Assembly (NCBI RefSeq): GCF_000718165.1
Contig: NZ_JOEY01000076.1
Location: forward strand, 1-54,130
DNA: 54,130 nucleotides
Reading direction: 5' to 3'
From: Streptomyces fulvoviolaceus
GTDB taxonomy: Bacteria > Actinomycetota > Actinomycetes > Streptomycetales > Streptomycetaceae
Shown here: positions 7,690 through 16,046 of the stretch, piece after piece
Numbering within the stretch: position 1 is the first letter of the stretch
How the letters are laid out: every line of letters starts with the position of its first letter
Position numbers and translations under genes: made by a program
The notes under the pieces: generated by a model
The model's input: the letters and a program-made list of their open reading frames with translations, nothing else
Told to the model about the DNA's origin: nothing
Database searches by the model: none

Positions 7690-8694
7690 GTGAACGTTTC
7701 CCTCTCCGTCTGGCTGGTGACCATCGCAGCCCTGTGCGCGCTGGTCGGCGCGGACTTCTTCATCGGCCGAAAACCGCACGACGTGTCGGTCAAGGAAGCC
7801 GGGATCTGGACGGTCGTCTGGGTCGTCCTGGCCTGTCTGTTCGGGCTCGGACTGTTCCTTTTCGGCGGGGGCAAGCCCACGGGGGAGTTCTTCGCCGGAT
7901 ACGTCACCGAGAAGTCGCTGAGCGTCGACAACCTCTTCGTCTTCGTGCTGATCATGGGCAAGTTCGCGGTGCCCTCGCAGTACCAGCAGCGGGTGCTGAT
8001 GGTCGGGGTCGTCATGGCCCTGGTGCTGCGTGCCGGCTTCATCGCGGCCGGAGCGGCGATCATCTCCGCCTTCTCCTGGGTGTTCTACCTCTTCGGCGCC
8101 TTCCTGATCTGGACCGCCTGGAAGCTGGTCCAGGATGCACGCAAGGAGGGGCACGACGAGGAGTACGAGGAGAACAAGCTGCTGAAGGCGGTGGAGAAGC
8201 GTTTCGGCGTGGCCGACCGCTACCACGGCACCAAGCTGTTCATCACGGAGAACGGCAAGCGGATCATGACCCCGATGCTGGTCGTGATGCTCGCGATCGG
8301 TTCCACCGACGTCCTGTTCGCCCTGGACTCCATCCCCGCCATCTACGGCCTGACTCAGGACCCGTACATCGTCTTCACGGCCAACGCCTTCGCGCTGATG
8401 GGCCTCAGGCAGCTGTACTTCCTCATCGGCGGCCTGCTCAGGAAGCTGGTCCACCTCAGCTACGGCCTGTCGATCATCCTGGGCTTCATCGGCGTCAAAC
8501 TGGTGCTGCACGCTCTGCACGAGTCCGGGGTCCACGTCCCCGAGATCAGCATTCCCTTCTCGCTCGGCTTCATCGTGCTCGTCCTGACGGTCACCACGCT
8601 GACCAGCCTCAGGGCCGCGAAGAAGCAGGAGGAGCAGGAGGAGCAGGAGGAGCAGGAGGAGCAGGCGAAGGCCGAGGCCGAACGCGTCGCTTGA
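7690..8694 (+). CDS. TerC/Alx-family integral membrane protein
   Basis: A 334-residue protein with 7-9 hydrophobic helices. It carries the TerC signature with conserved acidic residues in membrane segments: GADFFIGR near the start, EKSLSVDNLFVF around residue 75 and GSTDVLFALDSIPA around residue 205. TerC-family proteins are linked to tellurite resistance and to manganese export during protein secretion; here the ion is inferred, not shown. GTG 7690 was chosen because GGAG lies 5 bases upstream. The cytoplasmic tail ends in a Gln-Glu-Glu repeat encoded by tandem 9-base units. The gene ends in a palindrome that may terminate it. Confidence 0.88.
   Translation: MNVSLSVWLVTIAALCALVGADFFIGRKPHDVSVKEAGIWTVVWVVLACLFGLGLFLFGGGKPTGEFFAGYVTEKSLSVDNLFVFVLIMGKFAVPSQYQQRVLMVGVVMALVLRAGFIAAGAAIISAFSWVFYLFGAFLIWTAWKLVQDARKEGHDEEYEENKLLKAVEKRFGVADRYHGTKLFITENGKRIMTPMLVVMLAIGSTDVLFALDSIPAIYGLTQDPYIVFTANAFALMGLRQLYFLIGGLLRKLVHLSYGLSIILGFIGVKLVLHALHESGVHVPEISIPFSLGFIVLVLTVTTLTSLRAAKKQEEQEEQEEQEEQAKAEAERVA
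8626..8664 (+). repeat. Tandem 9-base repeat encoding Gln-Glu-Glu units
   Basis: Four perfect copies of CAGGAGGAG (8626-8661) and a final CAG lie in frame at the 3' end of the TerC gene and give an acidic (QEE)4Q tail. Perfect short tandem repeats are prone to slippage, so tail length may vary between strains. Confidence 0.9.
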
Positions 8695-8713
8695 CTTCGA
8701 GAGCGCTCGAAGT
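8694..8713 (+). terminator. Hairpin at the end of the TerC gene
   Basis: ACTTCGAG, a 4-base loop AGCG, and CTCGAAGT form a perfect 8-bp stem immediately after (overlapping the last base of) the TerC stop codon, 47 bases before the LLM oxidoreductase start. It may terminate or attenuate read-through. Confidence 0.5.
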
Positions 8714-8760
8714 TCTAGCGTCACCAAGGTCGGCGAAGGCCCCGGTGAACGGAGACTGAC

Positions 8761-9642
8761 ATGCGCGTGGGCGTGCACATCAACCGGTTCGACCACCCCG
8801 GGGGCGGTCCCGTTCTCGGGGCCGAACTCGCCGCGGCGGGCACCGCGGCCGAGGCGGCCCAAGTGGCCTGGCTGTCGGTCATGGACCACTACTTCCAGAT
8901 GGAGTTCAACGACCGCGCCGAGGACCCCATGCTGGAGGCCTACACGACCCTCGGCTTCCTCGCGGCCCACACCTCCACGGTCCGGCTCGGCGCGCTGGTG
9001 ACCGGAGTGACGTATCGCCACCCCGGACTGCTCGCCAAGATCGCCACCACGCTCGACGTGCTGTCCGGCGGCCGGGCCACCCTCGGTATCGGGGCGGCCT
9101 GGTACGACCGGGAACACGAAGGGCTCGGCGTGCCGTTCCCGCCGCTCGCGGAGCGCTTCGAGCGGCTGGAGGAGACCCTGCGGATCTGTCTGCAGATGTG
9201 GGACCCGGCGGCGAACGGCCCCTTCGAGGGCGAGCACCACCGGCTCGCCGAGACCCTGTGCGTCCCGGCACCGGTCAGCAGCCCGCATCCGGAGATCATG
9301 ATCGGCGGCGGCGGGGAGAAGAAGACCCTCCGGCTGGTCGCCGAGTACGGCGACGCGTGCAACCTGTTCGCCACCTCGCCCGAGGAGGTCACGCACAAGC
9401 TCGACGTGCTGCGCGGCCACTGCGACACCGTGGGCCGCGACTACGACGAGATCCGCAAGACCGTCGCGTACACGGGCGAGCCGGCCACCGAGGGCGACCT
9501 CGACGCCTTCACCCGGGACATCACGGGCTACACCAAACTCGGCATCGACACGGTGATCCTCGCCCCGCGCATCGGGGCGCCCGCCGAGTGGATCGAACGC
9601 TTCGTCGCCCCTGCCGTTCAGCGGCTGGCGGGACTCGACTGA
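8761..9642 (+). CDS. LLM-class F420/FMN-dependent oxidoreductase
   Basis: A 293-residue luciferase-like monooxygenase-fold enzyme. Family marks are WLSVMDHYFQM (cofactor-binding region near residue 40), RLGALVTGVTYRHPGLLAK, TLDVLSGGRATLGIGAAWY and IMIGGGGEKKTLRLVAEYGDACN. These are typical of the actinobacterial F420-dependent subgroup, in which many members are reductases or dehydrogenases of unknown substrate. The frame is complete and begins at an ATG with GGAG 6 bases upstream. Its last 25 bases overlap the convergent zinc-ribbon gene on the other strand. Confidence 0.85.
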   Translation: MRVGVHINRFDHPGGGPVLGAELAAAGTAAEAAQVAWLSVMDHYFQMEFNDRAEDPMLEAYTTLGFLAAHTSTVRLGALVTGVTYRHPGLLAKIATTLDVLSGGRATLGIGAAWYDREHEGLGVPFPPLAERFERLEETLRICLQMWDPAANGPFEGEHHRLAETLCVPAPVSSPHPEIMIGGGGEKKTLRLVAEYGDACNLFATSPEEVTHKLDVLRGHCDTVGRDYDEIRKTVAYTGEPATEGDLDAFTRDITGYTKLGIDTVILAPRIGAPAEWIERFVAPAVQRLAGLD

Positions 9643-9839
9643 GCGACGGCGGCCGGACGGCTGCGGGACACGACCCGCACCCCGCGGCCGTCGACCACCC
9701 GGACCTGCAACGAGCCGCAGCCGCAACGGGTCCACACGGTACGGCCCTCGGCCGTGCCGTGCCGGGACACCACCTGGAAGGGCTCGGCGTCGTCCGGCCA
9801 ACCGCAGTGCGGGCAGACGACACCGGTCGTGCTGGTCAT
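9618..9839 (-). CDS. Small zinc-ribbon protein
   Basis: A 73-residue protein with two cysteine pairs, C9-x2-C12 (CPHCGW) and C39-x-C41 (RCGCGSL), spaced as a zinc ribbon. The rest is polar with no membrane segment. An excellent ribosome-binding site (GAGGAG, 7 bases upstream) supports the ATG at 9839. Its 3' end overlaps the end of the LLM oxidoreductase gene by 25 bases in convergent orientation. A short metal-binding protein of unknown role. Confidence 0.75.
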   Translation of the reverse strand: MTSTTGVVCPHCGWPDDAEPFQVVSRHGTAEGRTVWTRCGCGSLQVRVVDGRGVRVVSRSRPAAVAQSSPASR

Positions 9840-9953
9840 GGCAACTCCTCTGGTCCGGTGACTGGTCGTCCGTCGCGACACAGCCAGGGTGCAGCGAAGT
9901 CTTCGTACACGTCCAGGTTGACTTTCTGGACCTCACCTTGAAGCGTGGGCTTC

Positions 9954-10859
9954 ATGATTGACCTGCGCCGACTGCATGTCCTCAGGGCGGTCTCCCACTA
10001 CGGCACGGTCACCGCCGCCGCCCAGGCCCTGCACTTCACCCCGTCCGCCGCCTCCCAGCAGATCCGCCAACTGGCCCGCGACCTGGGCGTGGATCTTCTG
10101 GAACCGCAGGGGCGAGGAGTACGGCTGACCTCGGCCGCCGAGAGCCTGCTCGCGCACGCCGACGCCATCCAGGCCCGCTGGGAACTGGCAGAGCTGGATC
10201 TGCGCGCGGACCACGGTGAGCCGGCGGGCCCGCTGCGTGTGAGCGGTTTCCCGGTGGCCATCTCGGTGCTGCTGGCCCCGATGGCGGTCCGGCTGCGCGA
10301 GCGGCACCGTCGACTGGCCGTCAGCATCCAGGAGTTGGGCGTGCAGGAGAGCTTCGACCTGCTCTTCGAGGGGGAGATCGATCTGGCGGTCGTGGAGGCG
10401 ACCCCGCGCAACCCGCCGCTGAGCGACGCGCGCTATGACCAACAGTCGCTCCTGGACGACCCGTTCGACCTGGTCGTACCCGAGGACCATCCACTGGCCG
10501 GGCGGGACCGCGTGGACCTCGCGGAGGCGGCGCGCGAGGACTGGATCGCCCCTGTGCCGGACAGCCCCTGCAGCCCCCACGTGCGGTCGGCGTGCGGCGC
10601 GGCCGGATTCACTCCGGACGTCGTCCACCACGCCCTGGACTGGAACGTCACCGCCCACCTCGTCGCCCACCGGCTCGGTGTCGCGCTGATCCCGCGCCTC
10701 GCCCAGCTGACCCCGCACCTGCCGATCGTGCGGGTGCGCTGCACGGGCAACCCGCACCGCAAGCTGCTCACCTGCACCCGTCGCGGCGGTCATGAACGGC
10801 CCGCGGTGGCGGCCGCGCTCTTGGAACTGCGGGAGCTGGCACCGACGGCGGTGGCCTGA
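9954..10859 (+). CDS. LysR-family transcriptional regulator
   Basis: A 301-residue regulator. The N-terminal winged helix-turn-helix (MIDLRRLHVLRAVSHYGTVT, then SAASQQIRQLARDLGVDLLE) is classic LysR. The C-terminal periplasmic-binding-like effector domain starts near residue 88 (GPLRVSGFPVAISVLL) and is complete. ATG 9954 was preferred over the GTG at 9945 because LysR proteins start just before the DLRRLHVL helix. The zinc-ribbon gene is divergent from it across 114 bases, so that gene is a possible target. It is convergent with the FMN reductase gene through a shared hairpin. Confidence 0.9.
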   Translation: MIDLRRLHVLRAVSHYGTVTAAAQALHFTPSAASQQIRQLARDLGVDLLEPQGRGVRLTSAAESLLAHADAIQARWELAELDLRADHGEPAGPLRVSGFPVAISVLLAPMAVRLRERHRRLAVSIQELGVQESFDLLFEGEIDLAVVEATPRNPPLSDARYDQQSLLDDPFDLVVPEDHPLAGRDRVDLAEAAREDWIAPVPDSPCSPHVRSACGAAGFTPDVVHHALDWNVTAHLVAHRLGVALIPRLAQLTPHLPIVRVRCTGNPHRKLLTCTRRGGHERPAVAAALLELRELAPTAVA

Positions 10860-10866
10860 CGCGGAA

Positions 10867-10900
10867 GAGGGGCCGGAGCCACGTCGGGCTCCGGCCCCTC
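10867..10900. terminator. Bidirectional terminator between LysR and FMN reductase genes
   Basis: A perfect 14-bp stem (10867-10880, GAGGGGCCGGAGCC, pairs with 10887-10900) with a 6-base loop sits exactly between two convergent genes, 7 bases after the LysR stop and 19 bases from the reductase stop. There is no U-tract, which is common for Streptomyces terminators. Confidence 0.8.
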
Positions 10901-10919
10901 CCCGGGACCTGCGGTCGGA

Positions 10920-11483
10920 TCAGGCGGCAGCCGTCTCGTCGGCGTGGCCGTGGACCAGGGCGATGACCTCGGTCAGCTGGGCCGCGACCTCGGCGTCGTC
11001 GGCCGGGTGTGTCTCGGCGAAGCGGACCACGGAACCCGGGATGGACAGCTTGACGTCCTCCAGCACCTTGGCGCCGGCGATGCCCAGGGACTTGCGGGTC
11101 TCGTCCTGCGCCCATACGCCGCCGAACTGGCCGTAGGCGGTGCCGAGCACGGCGGTCGGCTTGCCGGCGAAGGAGCCGGCGCCGTACGGACGGGACAGCC
11201 AGTCGATGGCGTTCTTGAGCACGGCCGGGATGGTGCCGTTGTACTCGGGGGAGAACAGCAGGAACGCGTCGGAGGCCTGGGCGGCCTCACGCAGCTTGGC
11301 GGCGGCCGCCGGGACGTCGCCCTCGACGTCGATGTCCTCGTTGTAGAACGGGATGTCGGCCAGACCCTCGTAGATCACGACGTCGGCGCCCTCGGGAGCG
11401 AGCTTGACGGCCGCCTCGGCGAGCTGACGGTTGTGCGAGCCGGCTCGAAGGCTTCCGACGAGCGCGAGAATGCGAACAGACAT
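10920..11483 (-). CDS. NAD(P)H-dependent FMN reductase / quinone reductase
   Basis: A 187-residue flavodoxin-fold enzyme of the NADPH-dependent FMN reductase family. The phosphate-binding loop is LVGSLRAGSHNRQLA at residues 8-22, and the flavin-contacting SPEYNGTIPAVLKNAIDWLSR is around residues 78-98. Such enzymes pass hydride to FMN, quinones, azo dyes or chromate in the cytosol. It is divergent from a TetR regulator, and the 119-base region between them carries two matching inverted repeats. TetR-controlled, stress-inducible expression is therefore likely. Confidence 0.88.
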   Translation of the reverse strand: MSVRILALVGSLRAGSHNRQLAEAAVKLAPEGADVVIYEGLADIPFYNEDIDVEGDVPAAAAKLREAAQASDAFLLFSPEYNGTIPAVLKNAIDWLSRPYGAGSFAGKPTAVLGTAYGQFGGVWAQDETRKSLGIAGAKVLEDVKLSIPGSVVRFAETHPADDAEVAAQLTEVIALVHGHADETAAA

Positions 11484-11522
11484 GCGAATCTCCAGGGGTG
11501 CTGAAACACTGCCGTAATGTTC

Positions 11523-11571
11523 CGGACCGGGGTCCGTTTAATGTTCTAGCACCCTAACCGGACCGAGGTCC
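11523..11571. promoter_or_regulatory. Paired inverted repeats, candidate TetR operator
   Basis: Two related palindromes lie between the FMN reductase and tetR genes: CGGACC-GG-GGTCCG at 11523-11536 and GGACC-GA-GGTCC at 11560-11571, with centres 36 bases apart. The first is also flanked by two direct copies of TAATGTTC (11515-11522 and 11538-11545). Self-complementary sites of this size in a divergent tetR promoter are the usual operators of the adjacent regulator. Confidence 0.7.
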
Positions 11572-11602
11572 AGTTTTGTTCCCGATGCTTTACGCTGGCT
11601 TC

Positions 11603-12265
11603 ATGTCCGCCACCCTGCCGCCCTTCCCGAAGCCTCAGGAGCCCTTCGAAGCGCCCCAGTTGCTGGAGGTCGGCTCCGCCCCCGAGGAGCCCTGCCTGCG
11701 CGCCGACGCGGCCCGCAACCGCGCACGGCTGCTGGAGGCGGCCGCCCGGCTGATCGCGGAGCACGGTGTGGCCGGGGTCACCATGGAGGCGGTGGCCACT
11801 GCGGCCGGGGTGGGTAAGGGCACGGTCTTCCGCCGTTTCGGCGACCGCACCGGACTGCTGATGGCGCTGCTGGACCACTCCACGCACAAGCTCCAGGCCG
11901 ACTTCCTCGGCGGCCCCCCGCCGCTGGGGCCCGGGGCACCGCCGGTGGACCGGCTGAGGGCCCTCGGCGTGGCGATGCTGTACCGCTCGGTCGAGCAGCT
12001 GGACCTGCTGCTGGCCGCCCAGACGGAGCCGACCCGCCGCTTCTCCCACCCCTCGCTCCGGGCGCTGCACACGCACGCCGCGATGCTGCTGCGGCAGATC
12101 CTGCCCGACGCCGACTGTGAGCTCCTCGCCCACACGCTCCTGGCCTATCTCGACCCCGCCCTCGTCCACCACCTGACCCGGCAGTGCGGCGTACCCATGG
12201 AGAGGCTGGAGGCGGGCTGGGTGGACCTGGTCGCCCGCGTCACCCGTACCGAGCCGCCCCGCTGA
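11603..12265 (+). CDS. TetR-family transcriptional regulator
   Basis: A 220-residue repressor-type protein. After a 30-residue N-terminal extension, the TetR DNA-binding domain is RNRARLLEAAARLIAEHGVA followed by the helix-turn-helix TMEAVATAAGVGKGTVFRRF. The C-terminal ligand/dimer domain is complete. ATG 11603 was chosen over the upstream in-frame ATG at 11576, which would fall at the operator region. It most likely represses the divergent FMN reductase and itself through the repeats at 11523-11571. Confidence 0.88.
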   Translation: MSATLPPFPKPQEPFEAPQLLEVGSAPEEPCLRADAARNRARLLEAAARLIAEHGVAGVTMEAVATAAGVGKGTVFRRFGDRTGLLMALLDHSTHKLQADFLGGPPPLGPGAPPVDRLRALGVAMLYRSVEQLDLLLAAQTEPTRRFSHPSLRALHTHAAMLLRQILPDADCELLAHTLLAYLDPALVHHLTRQCGVPMERLEAGWVDLVARVTRTEPPR

Positions 12266-12324
12266 GCTGCGCTCATCCTGGGGCGGCCGACCCGCTCGGG
12301 GACACCTTCACAGCTTCTGCAAAG

Positions 12325-13371
12325 ATGACGACCGTCATGGTGCAGATACAGAACACGCCCGCGCCCACGTCCTCCGCGCCGCGCTCCGTGCCCACGAGCG
12401 CCGATGTGGCCCGCCTGGCCGGCGTCTCGCGCGCGACCGTCTCCTACGTCCTCAACAACACCAGCGCCGTCCGGATCAGCGAGCCCACGCGCCGCCGCGT
12501 CCACGAGGCCGCGAAAGAGCTCGGGTACGTGCCGCACGCGGCGGCCCGCAGCCTGCGCGCCGGGCACAGCCGTATGGTCCTGATGCCCGCCCCGGCCATC
12601 CCCGTCGGCCCGCTCTACAGCCAGTTCATCAACGAACTCCAGTGGGCGCTCGGCCGCCTCGACTACACCGTCGTCCAGTACGGCACCGTCGGACTGCACG
12701 ACGACGAGGCCGCCCGGGCCTGGGCCGAACTGCGCCCGGTCGCCGTCCTGGTGCCCGGCTTCGGGCTCGGTCCGCAGGGGGTGGCGGTGCTCAAGCGCTC
12801 CGGCGCCCGGGCCGTGGTCACCCTCGGCCCCGAGTCCGTCGAGGGCGCCCACGCCCTGCTCATGGACCACGAGGGCGTCGGCCACTGCGCCGGTACCCAT
12901 CTCTACGCCCGCGGCCGGCGCCGTATCGGGGTCGTCGTGCCCGAGGAGGCGGGCCTCGAGGCCTTCTCCCTGCCCCGCCTCGCCGGGGTGCGCCGAGCCC
13001 TGCGCGACACGGACGCCGCCCTGACCGAGCTGTCCCTGCCCTACGAGGAGGGCGCTGCCGTCCGGCTCGCCGCCCGCTGGCGGGATCTCGACCTCGACGC
13101 CGTGTTCACGTACAACGACGAGTACGCGATGCTGCTGATGCGGGCGCTCCAGGACGAGGGCGTGCGCATCCCGGAGGACACGGCGATGATCGGTGCTGAC
13201 GACCTGCTGCTCGGGAGGCTGCTGCGACCGCGGCTGAGCACGGTCCACATCGAGCTGCCGTCCGGCCGTGACCTCGCCGAACTGGTCGACCGCGCGGTGC
13301 GCGACCCGGGCACCGCGCCCGAGACGCACAAGGTGCTGGGAGCCACGGTCGTGCACCGGGACTCCAGCTGA
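12325..13371 (+). CDS. LacI-family transcriptional regulator
   Basis: A 348-residue regulator. The N-terminal LacI helix-turn-helix and hinge helix are intact (TSADVARLAGVSRATVSYVL, then GYVPHAAARSLR), followed by a full periplasmic-binding-protein-type effector domain. The start could be ATG 12325 or ATG 12337, four codons later; neither has a strong Shine-Dalgarno sequence. The pobA gene starts 17 bases downstream on the same strand, so the regulator is probably co-transcribed with, and controls, the aromatic genes that follow. A LacI type in this position is unusual, since pobA is more often governed by IclR- or AraC-type regulators. Confidence 0.88.
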   Translation: MTTVMVQIQNTPAPTSSAPRSVPTSADVARLAGVSRATVSYVLNNTSAVRISEPTRRRVHEAAKELGYVPHAAARSLRAGHSRMVLMPAPAIPVGPLYSQFINELQWALGRLDYTVVQYGTVGLHDDEAARAWAELRPVAVLVPGFGLGPQGVAVLKRSGARAVVTLGPESVEGAHALLMDHEGVGHCAGTHLYARGRRRIGVVVPEEAGLEAFSLPRLAGVRRALRDTDAALTELSLPYEEGAAVRLAARWRDLDLDAVFTYNDEYAMLLMRALQDEGVRIPEDTAMIGADDLLLGRLLRPRLSTVHIELPSGRDLAELVDRAVRDPGTAPETHKVLGATVVHRDSS

Positions 13372-13388
13372 CGCAAGGGAGGCGGGCC

Positions 13389-14567
13389 ATGCGCACGACG
13401 GTCGGCATCATCGGCGGCGGCCCCGCCGGACTGCTCCTGGCCCGCCTGCTGCACCGCGTCGGCATCGACTGCGTGGTCCTGGAGGCCAGGACGCGGGAGT
13501 ACGTCGAACACCGCCAGCGCGCCGGCATGCTGGAGCAGGGCACGGTCGACGCCCTGCGCGCGTGCGGCGCGGCCGCTCGGCTGGAGGCCGAGGGGCTGGT
13601 CCACCAGGGCATCGAGCTGCGGTTCGCCGGCGAACGCCACCACATCGACTTCCCGGTCCTCACCGGCGGCCGCACGGTCACGATCTACGCCCAGACCGAG
13701 ATCGTGAAGGACCTCGTCGCCCTCCAACTGGCCGACGGACCCCCGCTGTTGTTCGAGGCGCAGGCGCTCGCGGTCGAGAAGCCGGAGAGCGAGCAGCCCG
13801 TCGTACGGTTCCTCCACGAAGGCCGCGAGCAGACGCTGACCTGCGACTGGGTGGCCGGCTGCGACGGCTTCCACGGCATCTCCCGGGACGCGTTCCCGGC
13901 GGCGACGAGCCGGACGTACGCACACGACTACCCGTACTCCTGGCTCGGCGTCCTCGCCGATGTCGCGCCGTCCTGCGACGAGTTGATCTACGCTCGCGGG
14001 GAGAACGGCTTCGCCCTGCACAGCATGCGCTCGCCGTCCGTCTCCCGGCTCTACCTCCAGGTCCCCAACGGCACCGAGCCCGACGACTGGCCCGACGACC
14101 GCATCTGGGACGAACTCGCCGCCCGCTTCGCGATCGACGCCGACTGGACCCTCGGCCGGGGCCCGATCACCGCCAAGTCCGTGACCCCGATGCGCAGTCA
14201 TGTCCACGAGCCGATGCGTCACGGCCGTCTGCTGCTCGCCGGGGACGCGGCCCACATCGTGCCGCCGACCGGTGCCAAGGGACTCAACCTCGCCGTGTCC
14301 GACGTCCGTGTCCTCGGCCGTGCCTTCGCCGAACTCCACCGCACAGGTTCCGAACAACTCCTCGACAGCTACTCGGAGTTGTGCCTGGACCGTGTGTGGC
14401 AGGCCACGCGATTCTCGTACGACATGACTAGGATGTTGCACGCTCAACCAAACGGGGATGCGTTCGAGAGCCGGATGCAGCTCGCACGGCTGCACCGGAT
14501 CACCGCATCCCGCCACGCGGCCGCCGAACTGGCCGCGAACTACACGGGACTACCGCTCCCCCTGTGA
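13389..14567 (+). CDS. pobA: 4-hydroxybenzoate 3-monooxygenase
   Basis: A 392-residue FAD enzyme that hydroxylates 4-hydroxybenzoate to protocatechuate using NAD(P)H and oxygen. Seen in the sequence: the FAD dinucleotide fold GIIGGGPAGL at residues 6-15, the PHBH-type segment YVEHRQRAGMLEQGTVD, the central DG motif (VAGCDGFHG) and the second FAD motif LLLAGDAAHIVPPTGAKGLN. Length and motif order match PobA. It has a GGAG ribosome site (AAGGGAGGCGGGCC before ATG) and sits in a LacI-pobA-aldehyde dehydrogenase operon. Confidence 0.92.
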   Translation: MRTTVGIIGGGPAGLLLARLLHRVGIDCVVLEARTREYVEHRQRAGMLEQGTVDALRACGAAARLEAEGLVHQGIELRFAGERHHIDFPVLTGGRTVTIYAQTEIVKDLVALQLADGPPLLFEAQALAVEKPESEQPVVRFLHEGREQTLTCDWVAGCDGFHGISRDAFPAATSRTYAHDYPYSWLGVLADVAPSCDELIYARGENGFALHSMRSPSVSRLYLQVPNGTEPDDWPDDRIWDELAARFAIDADWTLGRGPITAKSVTPMRSHVHEPMRHGRLLLAGDAAHIVPPTGAKGLNLAVSDVRVLGRAFAELHRTGSEQLLDSYSELCLDRVWQATRFSYDMTRMLHAQPNGDAFESRMQLARLHRITASRHAAAELAANYTGLPLPL

Positions 14568-14597
14568 GTCCCACCGGTGAACGAACGGAGAGCCGTC

Positions 14598-16034
14598 ATG
14601 TCGTTCCTCGACCCCAAGTCGTGGCAGTCCCACCCCCTTTCGGGCCCTGAGTACGCCGTCACCGAGCCCGCCACCGGCGACACGCTCGCCACCGTCACCC
14701 TCGCCTCCGCGGCGGATGTCGAGACGGCCGCGGAGGCCGCCCGCGCCGCCCAGGCCGAATGGGCCCGCGTTCCTCACTTCGTCCGCGCCGGGGTGCTGCG
14801 CAAGGCCGGTGACCTGTTCGCCGCGCACGCCGACGAACTGCGCGAGTGGATCGTCCGCGAGTCCGGGTCCATCCCGGGCAAGGCCGAGTTCGAGCTGCAC
14901 GTCGCCGCCCAGGAGTGCTACGAGGCGGCCGCCCTCGCCTCCCGCCCGGCCGGGCAGGTCCTGCCCAGCGAGGCGCCCCGGCTGTCGTACACGCGGCGCG
15001 TCCCGGTCGGCGTCGTAGGCGTGATCTCGCCCTTCAACGCCCCGCTGATCCTCTCCATCCGCTCCGTCGCCCCGGCCCTCGCCCTCGGCAACGCGGTCGT
15101 CCTGAAGCCGGACCCGCGTACGGCGGTCTGCGGTGGTCTCTCCCTCGCTGCGATCTTCGCCGAGGCCGGGCTGCCCGAGGGCCTGTTCCACGTGCTGCCG
15201 GGCGGCCCGGACGTCGGCCAGGCCCTCGTCGCCGATCCGCGGGTGCCGGTCATCTCCTTCACCGGATCGACCGCGGCCGGCCGGGCCGTCGGCGAGGCCG
15301 CCGGCCGCCACCTGAAGCGCGCTCACCTCGAACTGGGCGGCAACTCCGCCCTGATCGTCCTGGAGGACGCCGACATCGAGGCCGTCATCTCCACGGCCGC
15401 GTGGGGTTCCTTCTTCCACCAGGGCCAGATCTGCATGACGACGGGCCGCCACCTCGTCCATGACTCGCTGTACGAGGAGTACGTCGAGCGGCTCGCGGCG
15501 AAGGCCGACTCACTGGCCGTCGGCGACCCGAACCGGGAGCAGGTCCACCTCGGCCCGATCATCGACGCCGCCCAACTCGCCAAGGTGCACGGCCTGGTGG
15601 AGGCCAGCACGGCGCAGGGCGCCAAGCTGGCCGCGGGCGGCACCCACGAGGACCTCTTCTACCGACCGACGGTGCTCGCCGGCCTCGACGGCAGCACACC
15701 CGCGTACGCGGAGGAGGTGTTCGGTCCCGTCGCGCCCGTACGGTCCTTCACCACGGTCGACGAGGCGGTGGCCCTCGCGACGGACGGCCCCTACGGCCTC
15801 TCGCTCGGCATCGTCACCGGCGACGCCGCCCGCGGCCTCGGCCTGGCCGAACGGATCCCGACCGGCATCGTCCACATCAACGACCAGACCGTGAACGACG
15901 AGGCGGTGGCGCCCTTCGGCGGGATCGCCGCGTCCGGCACCGGCGCCCGCTTCGGCGGCGAGGCCAATCTGGAGGCCTTCACCGACGTGCGCTGGACGAC
16001 GGTGCGCGGCGACGTGGCGACGTACCCCTTCTAG
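14598..16034 (+). CDS. Benzaldehyde dehydrogenase-type aldehyde dehydrogenase
   Basis: A 478-residue NAD(P)-dependent aldehyde dehydrogenase. General base Glu245 lies in HLELGGNSA and nucleophile Cys279 in QGQICMTTGR. The NAD-binding SFTGSTAAGRAVG precedes them. The overall form matches the benzaldehyde/salicylaldehyde dehydrogenase branch. ATG 14598 has GGAGAG 6 bases upstream; an in-frame GTG at 14577 is less well placed. Directly after pobA, it would oxidise 4-hydroxybenzaldehyde (or a relative) to 4-hydroxybenzoate, feeding PobA. Substrate is inferred from context. Confidence 0.85.
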   Translation: MSFLDPKSWQSHPLSGPEYAVTEPATGDTLATVTLASAADVETAAEAARAAQAEWARVPHFVRAGVLRKAGDLFAAHADELREWIVRESGSIPGKAEFELHVAAQECYEAAALASRPAGQVLPSEAPRLSYTRRVPVGVVGVISPFNAPLILSIRSVAPALALGNAVVLKPDPRTAVCGGLSLAAIFAEAGLPEGLFHVLPGGPDVGQALVADPRVPVISFTGSTAAGRAVGEAAGRHLKRAHLELGGNSALIVLEDADIEAVISTAAWGSFFHQGQICMTTGRHLVHDSLYEEYVERLAAKADSLAVGDPNREQVHLGPIIDAAQLAKVHGLVEASTAQGAKLAAGGTHEDLFYRPTVLAGLDGSTPAYAEEVFGPVAPVRSFTTVDEAVALATDGPYGLSLGIVTGDAARGLGLAERIPTGIVHINDQTVNDEAVAPFGGIAASGTGARFGGEANLEAFTDVRWTTVRGDVATYPF

Positions 16035-16046
16035 AGGGGAAGGGCT

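Noticed and set aside
7390..9936. An 848-codon open frame on the minus strand opposite the TerC and LLM genes
   Set aside because: It is a GC-skew shadow. The translation is low-complexity Asp/Glu/Gln/Arg sequence antisense to two genes with clear families, and it has no motif of its own.
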